The notes under the pieces: generated by a model | What the model was told of the DNA's origin: nothing | The model's database searches: none | The model's input: only the letters and a program-made list of their open reading frames with translations | Shown here: positions 11,393-23,700 of the stretch, in pieces | Layout: every line of letters begins with the position of its first letter | How positions within the stretch are numbered: position 1 is the stretch's first letter | Assembly (NCBI RefSeq): GCF_029962835.1 | Contig: NC_080579.1 | Span: 80,865,959 to 80,929,958 of the forward strand | DNA from: Magnolia sinica | Taxonomy: Eukaryota; Streptophyta; Magnoliopsida; Magnoliales; Magnoliaceae | Length of the DNA stretch: 64,000 nucleotides | Direction: 5' to 3' | Made by a program: the position numbers and the translations under genes

Positions 11393-13504
11393 ATACTCAC
11401 GCACACACCACACCTGCACGCACCACACACGCACGTGCCCATGGGCCCACCGTCCCTGGACGGTGGGGAAAAACACAAACATCAAAGCTGGCCCCACCGT
11501 CTGCCTGGACGGTGCCCAAAACACATGCATCATTGTGGGCTCCATGTGGGGCCCACCCTAAAGTTTACATTCCATCCCACCCGTTGATAGGGCCACATAG
11601 GCCTAGATGAAGGGTGGACACAAATTTCCACTCGGATCCAAAACTTCTGTGGGCCCAAAAGGAGTTCCAACGGTAGAGTCCCATTTCCCATTGTTTCCTT
11701 TGATGTGGGCCACCCGAGTCTTGGATCAGTATGATTTTTGGGGTGGGCCCACGTCAGGTAGTGGCCCACCCTATGAACGGTTTAGATAGCATATAAACAC
11801 CAAGGTGGGGCCCACGGCTACAGCCCGCCCGCTCGCCCGAGCGCTGGTGCGCAGGCAGCGTCCCTGCTGCCGCCTGACACAGCAGCGTCAGCTGCTGTGT
11901 ATATTTTTTTTGATTTTTTTTTTTTTTTGAAAATCTAAGAATTTTTATAGGTGGGGTCCGCGTCAAGTGAATCCACTCCGTCCATTGTTCTTCTATGGCT
12001 CACTACGAGCAAAACAAGTCCAATATTGGACATGTTCCAACGTACAACCCATTAGGGGAGGTTTCAATGGTGAAAACCACCTTTTGGTATGGTATGGCCC
12101 GCCTGAGGGTCTGATGGATCCCACCTCCTGGCTCAACGCTTAAAATCGTCTTAGGAAAGGAATGAACGGCACGGATTTAATACATACATCAAGGTGGGGC
12201 CTACATGAGTGGACCACTCCAAGGCCAAAAAAAAATAATATATTTATGTTTTCCCATTTAAACGTCCAGCGTCCAGGGACGCTGGACGGTCTTACCATTT
12301 GAGGTGGGCCTGTTCAGGTGGGCCACCACTGATGAGTGGCATGGGCACTATACTTATAAGGTGGGCCCCACTCAAATAAAATACTTACTACATGGTGGGG
12401 TCCATTCAAGCAGGCCATACGACCTTATAAAAATAAAATAAAATAAAAATAAAACAAAAAGGGAGAGATATAGAGAGTGAGACCGTGTGATGGAGGGACC
12501 CCGGCACTATGGGCCCTCCCTTGCACTAAATCATACATCAAGTGGGTCCCATCTTATGTGGCCCATTAAAATTAAATCCAACGGTGGAGATCCCTTCTCC
12601 ACCAAATTAAACGGTCTAGATGACCCTAAATATACAAGAAAATAAACATCATGATGGGGTCCATGGAGAATGGCCCCATCATGGAATGATCATGATGATC
12701 CAAGTGGGCCATCGGCCACATCTTAGGGTCCAAAGTGAGATCCAAACCATTGATCGGTTGGCCTCACTTGGCCCATCTTAAAAATATGAAAATCTACCCT
12801 ATCAAGGCACCCACCACTTGATCTTCTTGCTCCCTAGGCCTCCTTAGCTCCTTGTACTACCCTTTGATGGTGGAAGATGGGAAATGGATGGTTGAGATGA
12901 GAGATGAAGGGGTGGGAAAGGTGGACCTCACAAATAAAATTTTCTCACCATGGGAAGACCATACGTATGGGACTTGCTATGGGAGAGTTTGAATGAGAGA
13001 GAGAGAGACTTGTAAGGGAGAGAGAGAGAGAGAAGGAGATGGGTGATGGAGTGATGGGGGATGGTTTGGGTTGAAAATGGTAAAAAGAGGTATGGTTGTT
13101 GTTGAAATTTGGAAAAGAGGAGTGGTGAGGTGGAAAGAAGGGTGGACTTTTGTAAAAGGTGGTGATGGGTTGATGTACTTGAGGTATGGGGTGCTTTGAT
13201 GGTTGATTGATGGGACTAATAGTAGAGATTCCCTCGAAATCCGCAACGCGCGGTGTTTCTTCGGAATAAACGCTGATCGGCATCTTCTTGCCTGGGTATC
13301 GGTTCAGTGCGCAAGTCACGGCGTTGGAACCGTGGCGACGACGCGGTCACTATGATATATCTTTCAGACCAAGCCGACGTCGGTGCACGGGACCTGGCTT
13401 AGGATCGTGCGCAAATACCGAATACGGTGCGAAGGTTACCGGAATTTGACCGGAAGGACCGCGGAAGCTAACGGAACAGTACGGATTAGGACACGGGTCT
13501 TACA

Positions 13505-14356
13505 ATGGGCCTCACTCAAGAGCTTAATACACATTATGATGGGCCTCACTCATGGGCCACATATACATCAAGTGAGTCGTATCTCATAGGTCTAATATAC
13601 ATCTAATATACATCGCAATGGGCCGCTCACACGGGCCTAATATACATCAAGTCGGGCCTTATCATATGGGCCGAAAATATATCACAATGGGCCACATCCC
13701 ATGGGCCTCGAATTCATCACAACGGGCCTCGGTGATCGGAATCGGTCTCAATAATCGGCCTCGACAATCAGTACCGATAGTTAGCATCGATAATCGGCAC
13801 CAACAATCAGCATATAAACGATGGACAGCTGATCAACCATAATATAAAGATCGGCCCATGGCCATGGTTATATCAAATCGGTGAATGGGGCCCACTTATT
13901 TGGGTTAACCCACCTATAGAATAATGCAAATGGGCCTAACAAAGCCTACGGGAAGGTCACAATGAGGACATATAACCATCATTGCACGTCAATGTGGACA
14001 TCTAACCAACATTGCTCCTAAGGAGTAGCCTACATAAGGGATTCATATACAACGTAACGGCCACACATACATCACATTGGGCCTTGAATGCATCGCAAGT
14101 GAGCCTCAGATATACTTCACAGGTGGGCCACATACCTGGGCCTAATACACATCACTATAGGCTATATCACATGGGCCTAATATACATCACTATGGGCTAC
14201 ATCACATTGGCCTAATATACATCACTATGGGCTACATCACATGGGCTTTAAATACACAATAGGTGGGCCCTACACTTGGGCCTCAAATATATATAACAGT
14301 TGGGCCTCAATGGATGGGCCACAAATATATCAAGATGGCCTAATCACATGGGCCTC

Positions 14357-14405
<49 letters not shown>

Positions 14406-14690
14406 ATAGGCCGCACCAATTGGGCCTTACATACATTGCAATGGGCCATAACCCATGGGCCTTGCATACATCACAATGGGCCTCATAACATGGGCTTTAT
14501 ATGTATTAAAGTGGGCCTTAACAACGGCCTCATACACATCAAAGTGGGCCTCAACAACGGACCTCATACACATCAAGGTGGGCCTCAACAATGGGCCTCA
14601 TACACATCAAGGTGGGCCTCAACAATGGGCCATAAATATGGCAAGTGGGTCACATCACATGGGCCATATGTATATCAAATGGGCCACACC
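13505..14690. repeat. TGGGCC ladder in the outer LTR
   Basis: Extended array of 'catggcctaatatacatcac' and 'aatgggcc' type units, including three near-identical 33-34-bp units at about 14526-14626 (cctcatacacatcaaggtgg core). Homologous to the shorter ladder at 10884-11235, so the ladder belongs to the LTR family and varies in copy number. Confidence 0.8.
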
Positions 14691-17040
14691 TAAATATAAG
14701 TGGTGATAAGGATTTCCACCATAAAAATTCCCAAGGGTTTAATGGTGGAAATTCAAACCACTGTTTCTTTACGGTGTGGTCCACCTGATCAAAGGTCTGG
14801 ACACATCACGGTGTGGCCCGCCGTTATGTATTTGAGATCCAATCTATTCATAAGCTAGCATAGAGATAAATGAAGTGAAAACAGTATTAACTTAATTAGA
14901 AACTACCATGGCCCTTAGAAGTTTGAACGGTGGATGTCGTTGTCCACTATTTGAATGGTGGGGTCTACCTGAACTTTAGATCTGACTCATCCTTTTTCTC
15001 ATGCCATAAAATGATCTCGCAAGTGGTTGGACGGTATGGTTACAACACATGCGTCATGGTGGGTCCCACCACCCAAATAGCAGGCCGTGTAGATAAAACA
15101 CATACATCCCTGTGGGGGGCCTGCCGAGCTCACTGACGTGCAGCCCATTAGTGGACAGCCCACCTGTTTTGGATGGGTCCCATGTAGGCAGAGGTGGATA
15201 GCACACGTGCTGCCCTGCTGCATTAAAAGACAGAGGTGGGTCCCACGTAGGGCCCACCCTCACATACCATATCTATATAATATATAATATAATATATATA
15301 TATATATATATATCATCTCCATTTAACGTCTAGGCCCTTGGATGGCCTGGATGGTCACATACATCAAGGAGGGCCCTGCACGTGGGGTGTGTCCCACCAT
15401 CCAAGGACGGTGGACGGTTTGGATAGAACACATAGATGATGGCGTGGCCCATCTGGATGGATGGAGGATGGGGGTGGGTCCCATGGACCCCACCGTCAAC
15501 TCACACTTCTCTGTTAGCCACCTTCATTAGGGAGTCGTACCAAGACCTCACGCTGAAACGAGGTATCTTTCACTCAGTCTGCCACGTGAGCTATGGATGG
15601 GTCCCACTATTCGGACGGTTTGGATCTCACGTGGGTCCCACAGAAGTGCTTACATCAATACGGCAGCTAGCAGTTGCTGCTCCAATAGAGCAGGTGGGTC
15701 CCACATAGGGCCCACCACCATATGTATATATATTTTCTATAATATAATATTTATATATATGCAAACGTCCAGGCCGTCCAGGCCTGGACAGTTACGTACA
15801 TCAAGGTGTGCCCCCCCCCCCAAAGACGTGGGCCACAACACATGGTGCACACATATAACATATTATATAATATATAATATTATATTATATAAAAAAAAAC
15901 CAACTAGGTAGCCAGATAGTACACCCCAGCGTTAGTTTACACTTCACTACTAGCTACACCTCACTGTCATTGCACCCTCCACTGGTGCCTGGACGGACGG
16001 TGTGGGTATGCACCTTATCAAGGTGGGTCCCACATGGCCCACCTGTTTTGGGTCAGTTTAATATTTGTGTTTCCCTTTCATCCGGACCTGTGTGAACGCC
16101 CGGTCATGCAAGCCCCAAAAAGGGATCAAGGTGGCCCACTATTTGGATGGCATGGGTAAAATACACACATCATAGGTGGGCCATGATCATAGAGAGAGAG
16201 AGAGATCGAAGACAATGGAGGAGCCCCGCCACTATGAGCCCCTCTTGAATACAAGCATACATCAAAGTAGGTCGCACCATATGTGGCCCTTAAATCACAA
16301 AACAAATAAACAACAAAATAGAAAATGTGGGTCCAAGATCACCCACCGTCCACTCCTTCTTGTTCCCTTGGCTTCATTTGCTCCTTAGCTTCGATCCTAA
16401 TGGAAGAGATGGGGTTTGGATGGTTGAGATGGGAGATGAGAGGGTAGAAGTGGGCCATACACAAGGTTCTCATGGAGGCTAGAAAATGCTTGGACGTGGG
16501 ATTATTTTTCTTATGGTTTGGGTTGCTTCGAAAAGAATGGAGAAATAAGAGAGAGAGAAGATCGGATGGAGTAATGGATGGGAGAGAGAGGGATGGGTGG
16601 TGTAAGAGTTTGTTGACTTTAGGGGTAGGTTGTGTAAGAAAGGGTATGGGCTTGTGTAAGAACTTTTGACTTTAGGGGTTGCTTGGGGATGGGTGTGAGG
16701 TGATGGTGTACTTGACATGTACTTGACCCTTGATGGGATTGATTGATTGATGGATGTGACATTTCGTAGAGATTTTCTTGGGTTTTGCAATGCGCGTTAT
16801 TTTCCTCAAACTGAACGCGGGCCCACATCTCCTGGCCAGGGTATCGGATCAGTGTGCAAGACACGGTGTTGGAACCTCGGCGACGGTGTGGTCGTAATGG
16901 TCCAAGTCTCGGATTGAGTAAACTTAGGTTTGTAGGACTCAGCTTAGAATCACGCGCATGCGTCGGATAAAGGTCAAAGGTTGCCGGAATTCGACCGCAG
17001 AAGTTGACGAGACAGTACGAACTAGGATACGAGCCTTACA

Positions 17041-17147
17041 ATTGGGGTGTTGAAGAGGAGATCATTCATCACACCAGATGATAAAATGTCAAGGTCCTTA
17101 ATGAAAGATTCCAAGTGAAAAGCTAGAGCGGAAGAAGAAGCAACCAT
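17041..17147 (-). pseudogene. PMD gene, 5' end, cut off by the solo LTR
   Basis: On the minus strand an ATG at 17147 in good context (accATGg) opens MVASSSALAFHLESFIKDLD and continues to LLFNTPI at the LTR target site ATTGG. The frame resumes across the insertion at 7654 with DPDTL. A TATA-like TATAAATA lies 32 bp upstream. Continuity over the insertion supports one original gene. The N-terminus itself is not a motif I recognise; the PMD call rests on the distal part at 6721-7659. Confidence 0.45.
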
Positions 17148-17178
17148 GGTGATGATTTAAATAAGGGAAATCGGGAAG

Positions 17179-17186
17179 TATTTATA
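17179..17186 (-). promoter_or_regulatory. TATA-like box upstream of the PMD pseudogene
   Basis: TATAAATA on the minus strand. Its distance from the ATG is about 32 bp, so the leader would be very short. It is suggestive only. Confidence 0.25.
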
Positions 17187-17490
17187 CTAGTTTAGAGGAG
17201 AAAATGAGAAAGTTAAGGCACCAACTTCAGAATTGCTTATGTATCGACTAAGGTCTGTATGCATTAATGAAGATGAAATCATGACTCCTTGTACAATACG
17301 CTTTTATGCGATGTGTTGCATGGATAGCTTAGAAGCGTGAGCTAAAGAATATATCTTGATACAACATCAGTCGAGTAGAATTAATGGAGAAGCAAAACGT
17401 GGATTAATGGTCAGTTGCGTTTATGATATCAAACAAAAAAACAACGTTGTCGTCACCTTTTCATCAAAGGCAAAGCGATTTGGGGGGCAA
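17187..17490. other. Unassigned stretch
   Basis: No gene seen. The last 30 bases lead into a purine tract (gatttggggggcaa at 17477-17490) that looks like a retrotransposon polypurine tract. Confidence 0.4.
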
Positions 17491-18334
17491 TGTTGTACCC
17501 TGATTCTAGCAAAGCCAATAGGGAAATACCATGTGGCATTGTATAAGAAATAGGAAGTTGATAAAAAAGATCTTCAAATATTTTGAGCACTTTTTAAGTG
17601 TTTACAACTGGCGTAAGTTTACCTTTAAATGTCAGGGGATGGTCAACAAAATGTTATGGTCAATATCCAAGAAGTGCAGTCTAGCTATTTAAGATATAAA
17701 ATGCAACCGGGGTAGTAAAAACAAAACCTTGGTCGACAAGAGTGAATCAAGTAGCAGAGAGGCATTTGGAAGAAGAAAGGTTGCAAAGAGAAACACAACA
17801 AGAGAATGATTTAGAAATATGCCTTTCGACTACCGTAACCATTGCAGTAATGGAAGAAGGATTTGGAAGAACAAGCTACCTTAGAACTCTATAAATAGCA
17901 GAGGAATTTAACATAACAGGATATCACCTATCTAAAATACAAACCAATAACAATTAATCAAATCTATTAATTTATCTTTTATCTCAGCTTATCCTAGGAA
18001 TAACGCTAATTCTTAGCTATAATATTTAATTGTAATCTAAGTATATGCTCATATGTTGGATTTATTCTTTATCCAATATCAAGAAGTTCTTTTAAGAGAC
18101 GCATTCTTGTCGTTGCTCCTATTGATCGATTGTGAGTTTTTCTTTTGTGTGATTTGCACCATATTCTGAAAGTCTATTCTTGTGGAAGGCATAAAGTAGC
18201 CCATCTTTGGAGGAAGAACCCCACCCTTTGATTATCGCCTGATTAGTATAAACTTTTGCAAGTGGCTGAGTAAGTGAATGATTTTCTCATAATGTGATCA
18301 TATATGTTTATATTGGACGTATTTTCTTATTTTG
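17491..18334 (+). repeat. Possible Ty3/Tat-like LTR
   Basis: The left edge follows a polypurine tract (ggggggcaa) and starts TGTTGTACCCTG. On the right, 'tattttggcgcttggggtc' at 18329-18347 resembles the primer-binding region of Tat-group elements. The interior has a TATA-like 'ctataaatagc' near 17889 and T-rich sequence, which suits an LTR. A matching second LTR, TSDs and domains were not found. A single LTR with a polypurine tract on its left and a PBS on its right is odd for a lone insertion. Confidence 0.3.
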
Positions 18335-18513
18335 GCGCTTGGGGTCAAAGTTGATTGGTTTGGATCAAGCTGCTGTATCGATTCTGGCACACACACATAA
18401 TTAAAAACAAACTAAGCAACCAACAATTATGTTCCTGAAAAGTATGGTTATTACACATGCATATTGTCTCCCTACTTGTAATCTGCTTTTATGTAATTTT
18501 AACCCTTCATGCT

Positions 18514-19121
18514 GGAAGTACATTGGTTGGTGTACCACACACCACTGACGTGGATTGTGTTGACGTCACCAAGTTGCATGGGTCCCATCATGAGGTATGA
18601 GTTATATCCAAACTGTCCGTCCACTTGGTGAGCTCGTAATAAGGCTTGAGCCAAAAAATAAGACGGATCCAAAAATCAAGTGAACTACATTGTCAAAAGC
18701 AGTGAAGGATTGAATGCCTGCCATTGAAACCCTTTTAGGGTTCACAAAATTTTTGGATTGATATAATATTAGTTTTTTCTCTTCATCCAGGTCTGTGTGA
18801 CCTTATGGACAGATCGGAAGGAAAGTAAACGTTACTGTCGGCCCTATGAATGTTTTAACGGTGAAAATCATTGTCCCCATTGCTATTTGTGTAGTCCACT
18901 AAAAATTACTCATTTTTGGGATCAAGATCTAAAATGATCTCGCCAAATGGATGAACGGTGTAGATATGATAAATACATCATTGTGATGCCCATCTAACTT
19001 TGATCTCCTTTGAACCGTTCGTACAACTTAAAGCTGGAGGAGCGGTAGCACTCGTCTTCACACGACACGTACCCACACCAGCTAGGTTGCTGGTGTGTGA
19101 TACACCAGCCAATCCGCTTCC
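18514..19121. mobile_element. Mutator-type MITE, copy A
   Basis: Terminal inverted repeats: left GGAAGTACATTGGTTGGTGT, and the reverse complement of the right GGAAGCGGATTGGCTGGTGT. They are flanked by a 9-bp duplication, cttcatgct (18505-18513) and cttcatgcg (19122-19130), 8 of 9 matching. A 9-bp TSD is the Mutator hallmark. It is 608 bp with no transposase. The interior has the family phrases 'ggtgtagatatgataaatac' and 'gatctcctttgaaccgttcg'. Related copies lie at 25615 and 26656. Confidence 0.8.
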
Positions 19122-19130
19122 CTTCATGCG

Positions 19131-20332
19131 TTGGGCCTACTATGAATGGGTCATATTTAAAACATCACCACAGCCAGAATATCTTATAAAATAATTGAAG
19201 AACTTAACTAAGAGAGAAATTTCCCCTTGTAAATTTCACTTTTGACCGACCAGCCTAACTAAACCGCGAAAACTTTAGTTTCCATTTCTAAACCTGTGTT
19301 GTATAGATTGACTTTTTTAGACGAAAATACCCTTGTTTTTTGGGTTATATTCCTTTCATTAAGTTATACCCCCAAAACCCTTCTTCTTCTCTTTGTTTTT
19401 CTTCCTGAAATCTCCAATTATTGTCATTTTGAATCTACAATCTTTCTCAGGGTTCTGTTCATTACTTCAAATTGGTTAACACTGATAAACTTAGAATCTT
19501 TCGGGTTTTGTCCATAAGGTTTTCTGCAATCTTTCTAAAGGTTTTATTTTGAAATCGTGTTTCACTTCATTGCACTCTTCTTCTTCTTCTTGAACTCGTG
19601 TTTCACTGGAATGACGACTGTGGGAGGTAAGAATGAAGAATGAATGTGTTTTTTCGCAGTAAAATTGACTAGTGAAAATTCATCGAGTACAAGTGAATAT
19701 TGGCCGAGCACAGGTGAAAATTTACAAGTATAGGTGAATATTGATTGAGTACATGTGCAAATTACATGTGATTAACTGAGTATAGGTGAAAATGCATCGA
19801 GTATAGGTGAAAATTCACCGAGTACATGTGCAAATTCACCGAGTACATGTGCAAATTCATCGAGTACATGTGAAATTTCACTGAGTATAGGTGAATATTG
19901 ACCGAGTATAGTTGAAAATTTACTGAGTATAGCTAAATATTGACTGAGTTCTCTCTTATGGTATGCTCTTATTGCGTAATGATTCGTTGCGAATATTTTG
20001 ACGTGTTTGTTATCAGTTAGTGGCTACGAGAATCATTGTATGCTCTTATGATGGGGAGTTAATATGTGAAAATAATAGATACAAGTATATGGGTGGAAAG
20101 TAAAAAAAGTATTGCTTTGAGTGTTTGGACTACATATGAGGAGCTTCTATTTAAAATGTACAAGATTATTAAGATTATATTGAAGGATTATGATATTATG
20201 ATTAAAGTATTGTGCTTATGCTTAAACTAATCAACCCCTCCATCAGAAATCAATGACGACGAAGATGTAAGAGTGTTCTTGGTAACATAGTCGGAGCATC
20301 TAAATACATACATACCTTTAATCATAGACACA
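19131..20332 (+). other. Presumed 5' region of a MULE transposon
   Basis: No intact gene. At 19205-19240 'agagaaatttccccttgtaa' resembles a MULE terminal repeat by texture only; no matching right end was found. A splice-donor-like 'gggaggtaaga' occurs near 19623. A 21-bp minisatellite occupies 19669-19950. Confidence 0.3.
19669..19950 (+). repeat. 21-bp minisatellite
   Basis: About 12 units of consensus gagtacatgtgcaaattcacc, with variants such as gagtataggtgaatattgacc. The six units from about 19817 to 19942 are strictly 21 bp; earlier ones carry small indels. The period is a multiple of three, but no open frame runs through the array. Confidence 0.9.
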
Positions 20333-20712
20333 GTGAAACGCATTAATGAGATAATACACGAAGACCATGTCGGTTGTAGTGGTGTCGAACATGATGTCAT
20401 CATTGAACATGATGCCCCTGCAATTACAGCTGGATATTCATCTGAAGAATGTGGTGTTAGCAGGGCAGCTGACCTTAACCTGAAATGTGAATATATGACA
20501 TTACCTTTACGAGTATGTCTAAACGACATTCCACCGCCCGAGCCATCTTAAACATCAAACCTCATGACAAGTTAAGTTATTATGCCTTTTGAGGATGTAA
20601 ATTTGTGTTAAGAGTGTGGTGTTAGCTCGACGGCTGACCTTAACCTCAAATATAAATATATGGCATCACCTTTATCTACAAGAATACACATGCCTTCATC
20701 CTCCACCACCGG
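20333..20712 (+). pseudogene. MULE transposase, N-terminal region, with a local duplication
   Basis: The open stretch from 20333 encodes MKRINEIIHEDHVGCSGVEH and further through LPLRVCLNDIPPPEPS. After it, about 90 bp resembling 20455-20515 is repeated at 20606-20680 ('gtgttagc...gctgaccttaacct'). The phrase 'catgacaagttaagttattatgcctttt' at 20561 recurs at 24193 ('catgactggtcaagttaatgtgcctttt') in front of the MuDR domain. This part therefore belongs to the same MULE, now separated by the solo LTR. Confidence 0.5.
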
Positions 20713-23700
20713 TGTAACAACTTAAAATTTTATGGTTGCTTAAATTAAATTAAATTTTTTTAAGGGATGAAATTAGTTGCAACCACCCTCACCATTATTT
20801 TATCCATCTTATCCGAGGATCCGATGGACTATCATTTCTTCATGAGAGCGGACTTTCCATCCGATCATAAAGAAATAAAAAAGAAAAATTAAGAGAGAAA
20901 AGATAGGGGAGAGAGATAGATAAAGGGCAAGAAAGGCTTGCAAGGTTAGTATTTAATTTAATTTAAATTTTTTTAAATTTATGTTTTTATGCTTTGGACC
21001 TGCATGATGGACGGTGTGGATTTACCATGGGTGCAATGCATGTGCACATATATCAATAAGTGCATACCTGCACAATGCACCTTGGAGCACCTAATACATG
21101 TAAACAAATAATAAAATCAAGCACGTAAAGACTTGTTTGATTTTACTTTTAAATTTTTTTATTTTTTTTAAGGAGCTTTTCATATATGAGCGGCCAATTA
21201 CATTTGGGGTCCCCCGGGAGAAAAAGAACCTTGGGGACGCCTATTGTAGGATTAGGAAAGAAAACTACGCACTATACAAAAAGAAAGGAGGTAAAACAGA
21301 AACTCATCTTCGGCTTCTCTCTACACGCGAACCTTCCCTAATGGAGCCGAGCCCAACCTTGTCTAGGAAAAGCATACCTCTCACCTTGGCCGGAAGGTTT
21401 CCTTGCTACAAAAAGAGCTCCCGACCCTGCACCAAACTTCTCGTCCGAGCCATCTGGTTAGCCACGGTATTCGCTTCTCTGAAAATATGTTGGAACTTAA
21501 AATTGCCATGACGCCGAATGTGGTTATCCTCTAGATCCAATACCCCCATTTGCAGCCTGGTTCAGCGAAACCAGAGAAGAAATTTACCACTAGTTGCGAA
21601 TCCGATTCTACAATCACATTCTTAAAGCCTCGACCTATACATAGCTCCATACCATCAAAAATTCGATTTTACTTAAATTACATGTTAGGCTTATTATTGC
21701 ATGTGAGGCCTGATCAATTCGGTCCATTAGATTTTTTATGACCAAAATATGACAAACCTCTAAAAATTAGGCTAAATCAACATTTGAGTGGGCCATAATA
21801 TTCAAAATAGAATTCATGGTACATTCACCGTTGGAAGATCAATCAGGGAACTAATGAACAACTCAGATCTCAGATAGAAAGTTAGGAGGGACTGAGATAA
21901 GGAAGGTATAACTTTTAATGGTGGAAGAACGGTCAGTATTGTTCATGATGGTTTGATCCACTAGAATAACGAATCTACCTCTTTTTTTACCAGTGTCCTA
22001 AAACTATGTTGGTAAAATGGTGAATGGGATAGATTTTATGCACATATATTATGTGTGGACCATTTTAAAAAAAATAATATAATATAAAATAGGTGTAAAA
22101 ACACTTCAGCGTGTAAAAGTGAAGTTGATCTATTTACGGTACTAAGATTAATTCGGAGGGGTAGGCCTTCTATGCGGGGTTGTCTTGATGTAAGTGGTAA
22201 ATCCATACCATCTATTGATGTTGTCACTTAATAAGAGATTTAGAGTTGAAAAATTTATTCGAAAGAAAACTCAAGTGGACCACAATGCCTTAAGCAGTGA
22301 AAATTAAATGGCTACCATTGAGTGTTTATGTGGGCCACAAAAGTATTGTTTTGAGGGGATTTTTGAGCTCACCCTTTATGTGAGGATTACCTATCTCACC
22401 CATGGCTTAGATTATTATAGGACCCATTCAAAAAAATAAATAAATAAATAAATAAACACAAATAAAAAGTTTGATTCTAGCATTGAAACCAAGTGCGGTT
22501 TCTAAAGTTGAACACCATCTTGGGTCATCAGATTGTGGACCCACAGTACTGATATATGTATTGCATCTACTCCATCCTTTTGATTTGGAAGGCTACTTTG
22601 GGCTAGGAGTGTAAATTTAGGACATATCCAAAAATTTTGCGGCCCATATAGTAAGAAAACAATGGTGGTCATACAATAATCTTTCAAGTTATTGCGGCTC
22701 CTACAGATTTCAGATTGGATTGAAATTTCTTCCCAATGGTCAATACAGTGGTGGTAGCCATGTAATCAGTGCAGATCATTGTAGTAGGACCCATATAAAA
22801 AACGTGTGTTAAATGTATGCATAATCGAATATGTATATACCATACGGATACATGTTAAAACTTATCTAAGTTACATGCATGTTTAGGATAAAACATTCAT
22901 ATACTAGAATATGTATCATCATAGCATGTTATTACAAGATCCAAGTCATCCATTTGGTTGGTCATCTTATAAAATATCTAGCCTACCCTTTTTGGCTGGG
23001 ATAGATAAAATAAACCCTATCCATTATGTACATTACCTTGTAAAACCTAAGCATCACTCTCATGTATGACTTTAGTAATCAAAACAAATAAGGGACTTTA
23101 TGAACTTGATATTTTTTTAATATTATGATGTACTACATATGAATTATAACTATTCTCTGATCTGCTCTGGCAGATTTCTCCCTAAATTATCAAGTGAGTA
23201 TTCCCAACATGTTTCCGTTCCATATGATTAAAATAAACTATCGTGTTGATATGATTAATTGTATTATAATTTCTGATGTATTAAACATTTGTGCATTACA
23301 TCGTTAACACTCTTGTACACATATCTAGGGGACAACCCATTGTACTCACTAGAAGCCTACTATATGTGGAAGCCTGCCCAATGGGGGGATGTGGGCCTTG
23401 TCTATGCCTACCGATGGTAGAAGCCTGCCGAGTTTAGATGCGGGTTTTCAATATCTAACTCAAGCAAGTGGATGGTTTCTATTTATACCCACTTGATGCA
23501 TCATCAATACCATTTACAATATTCACATTCATTATATTATTTGCATTGTATTTCTAATTTTTATGCTTTACTTATGTGTATTATTTTAATTGTATCATGC
23601 ACGAACGATGATGAGTTCACTCATTGGGCTTGGCCAACTAACGGTTTATTGATGGAAAAACCGTACAGATGGAATTGAAGCAGATACAACGATACAAGAG

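Larger units (their letters stand above)
9463..13504 (-). mobile_element. Inner solo LTR, same family as its host LTR
   Basis: Flanked by perfect 5-bp duplications ATGGG (9458-9462 and 13505-13509). In element sense it starts TGTAAGACCCGTGTCCTAA and ends TTTGGGGCGTGACA, 4042 bp. It aligns with the outer LTR along its length. For example, 'cagcctccgtagaaccccat' near 9525 matches a block near 7725, and the 'tgcgcaagtcacggcgttgg' region near 13307 matches a block near 16855. No internal domain was seen. It is younger than the outer LTR, because it splits it. Confidence 0.85.
7660..17040 (-). mobile_element. Outer solo LTR of a Ty3-type element, containing a second solo LTR
   Basis: Perfect 5-bp duplications ATTGG lie at 7655-7659 and 17041-17045. 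In element sense the sequence starts TGTAAGGCTCGTATCCTAG at 17040 and ends TTTGGGGCGTGATA at 7660, a one-base change from TGACA. Subtracting the inner LTR and its 5-bp duplication leaves about 5.3 kb of one LTR (7660-9462 plus 13510-17040). Both parts align with the inner copy. No gag-pol, PBS or polypurine tract was seen. It interrupts a PMD gene. The GGGGCGTGACA end fits Tekay/Del-type Ty3 LTRs; the clade is inferred. Confidence 0.8.

Noticed and set aside
11306-11587. Frames over 11306-11587
   Set aside because: Built on an (AT)n microsatellite (tyrosine-isoleucine repeats).
12945-13319. 124-residue minus-strand frame with proline and serine runs, also 16479-16864
   Set aside because: Both are homologous parts of the two LTRs and carry gaga repeats; no domain is visible and the two copies diverge freely.
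10884-14690. Regularly spaced repeats that might suggest a CRISPR array
   Set aside because: Units are variable in length and sequence, without unique spacers, in a plant LTR.
20333-20551. Possibility that this is an independent small host gene
   Set aside because: Neighbouring phrases recur directly in front of the MuDR domain at 24193, so it is better read as part of the MULE.
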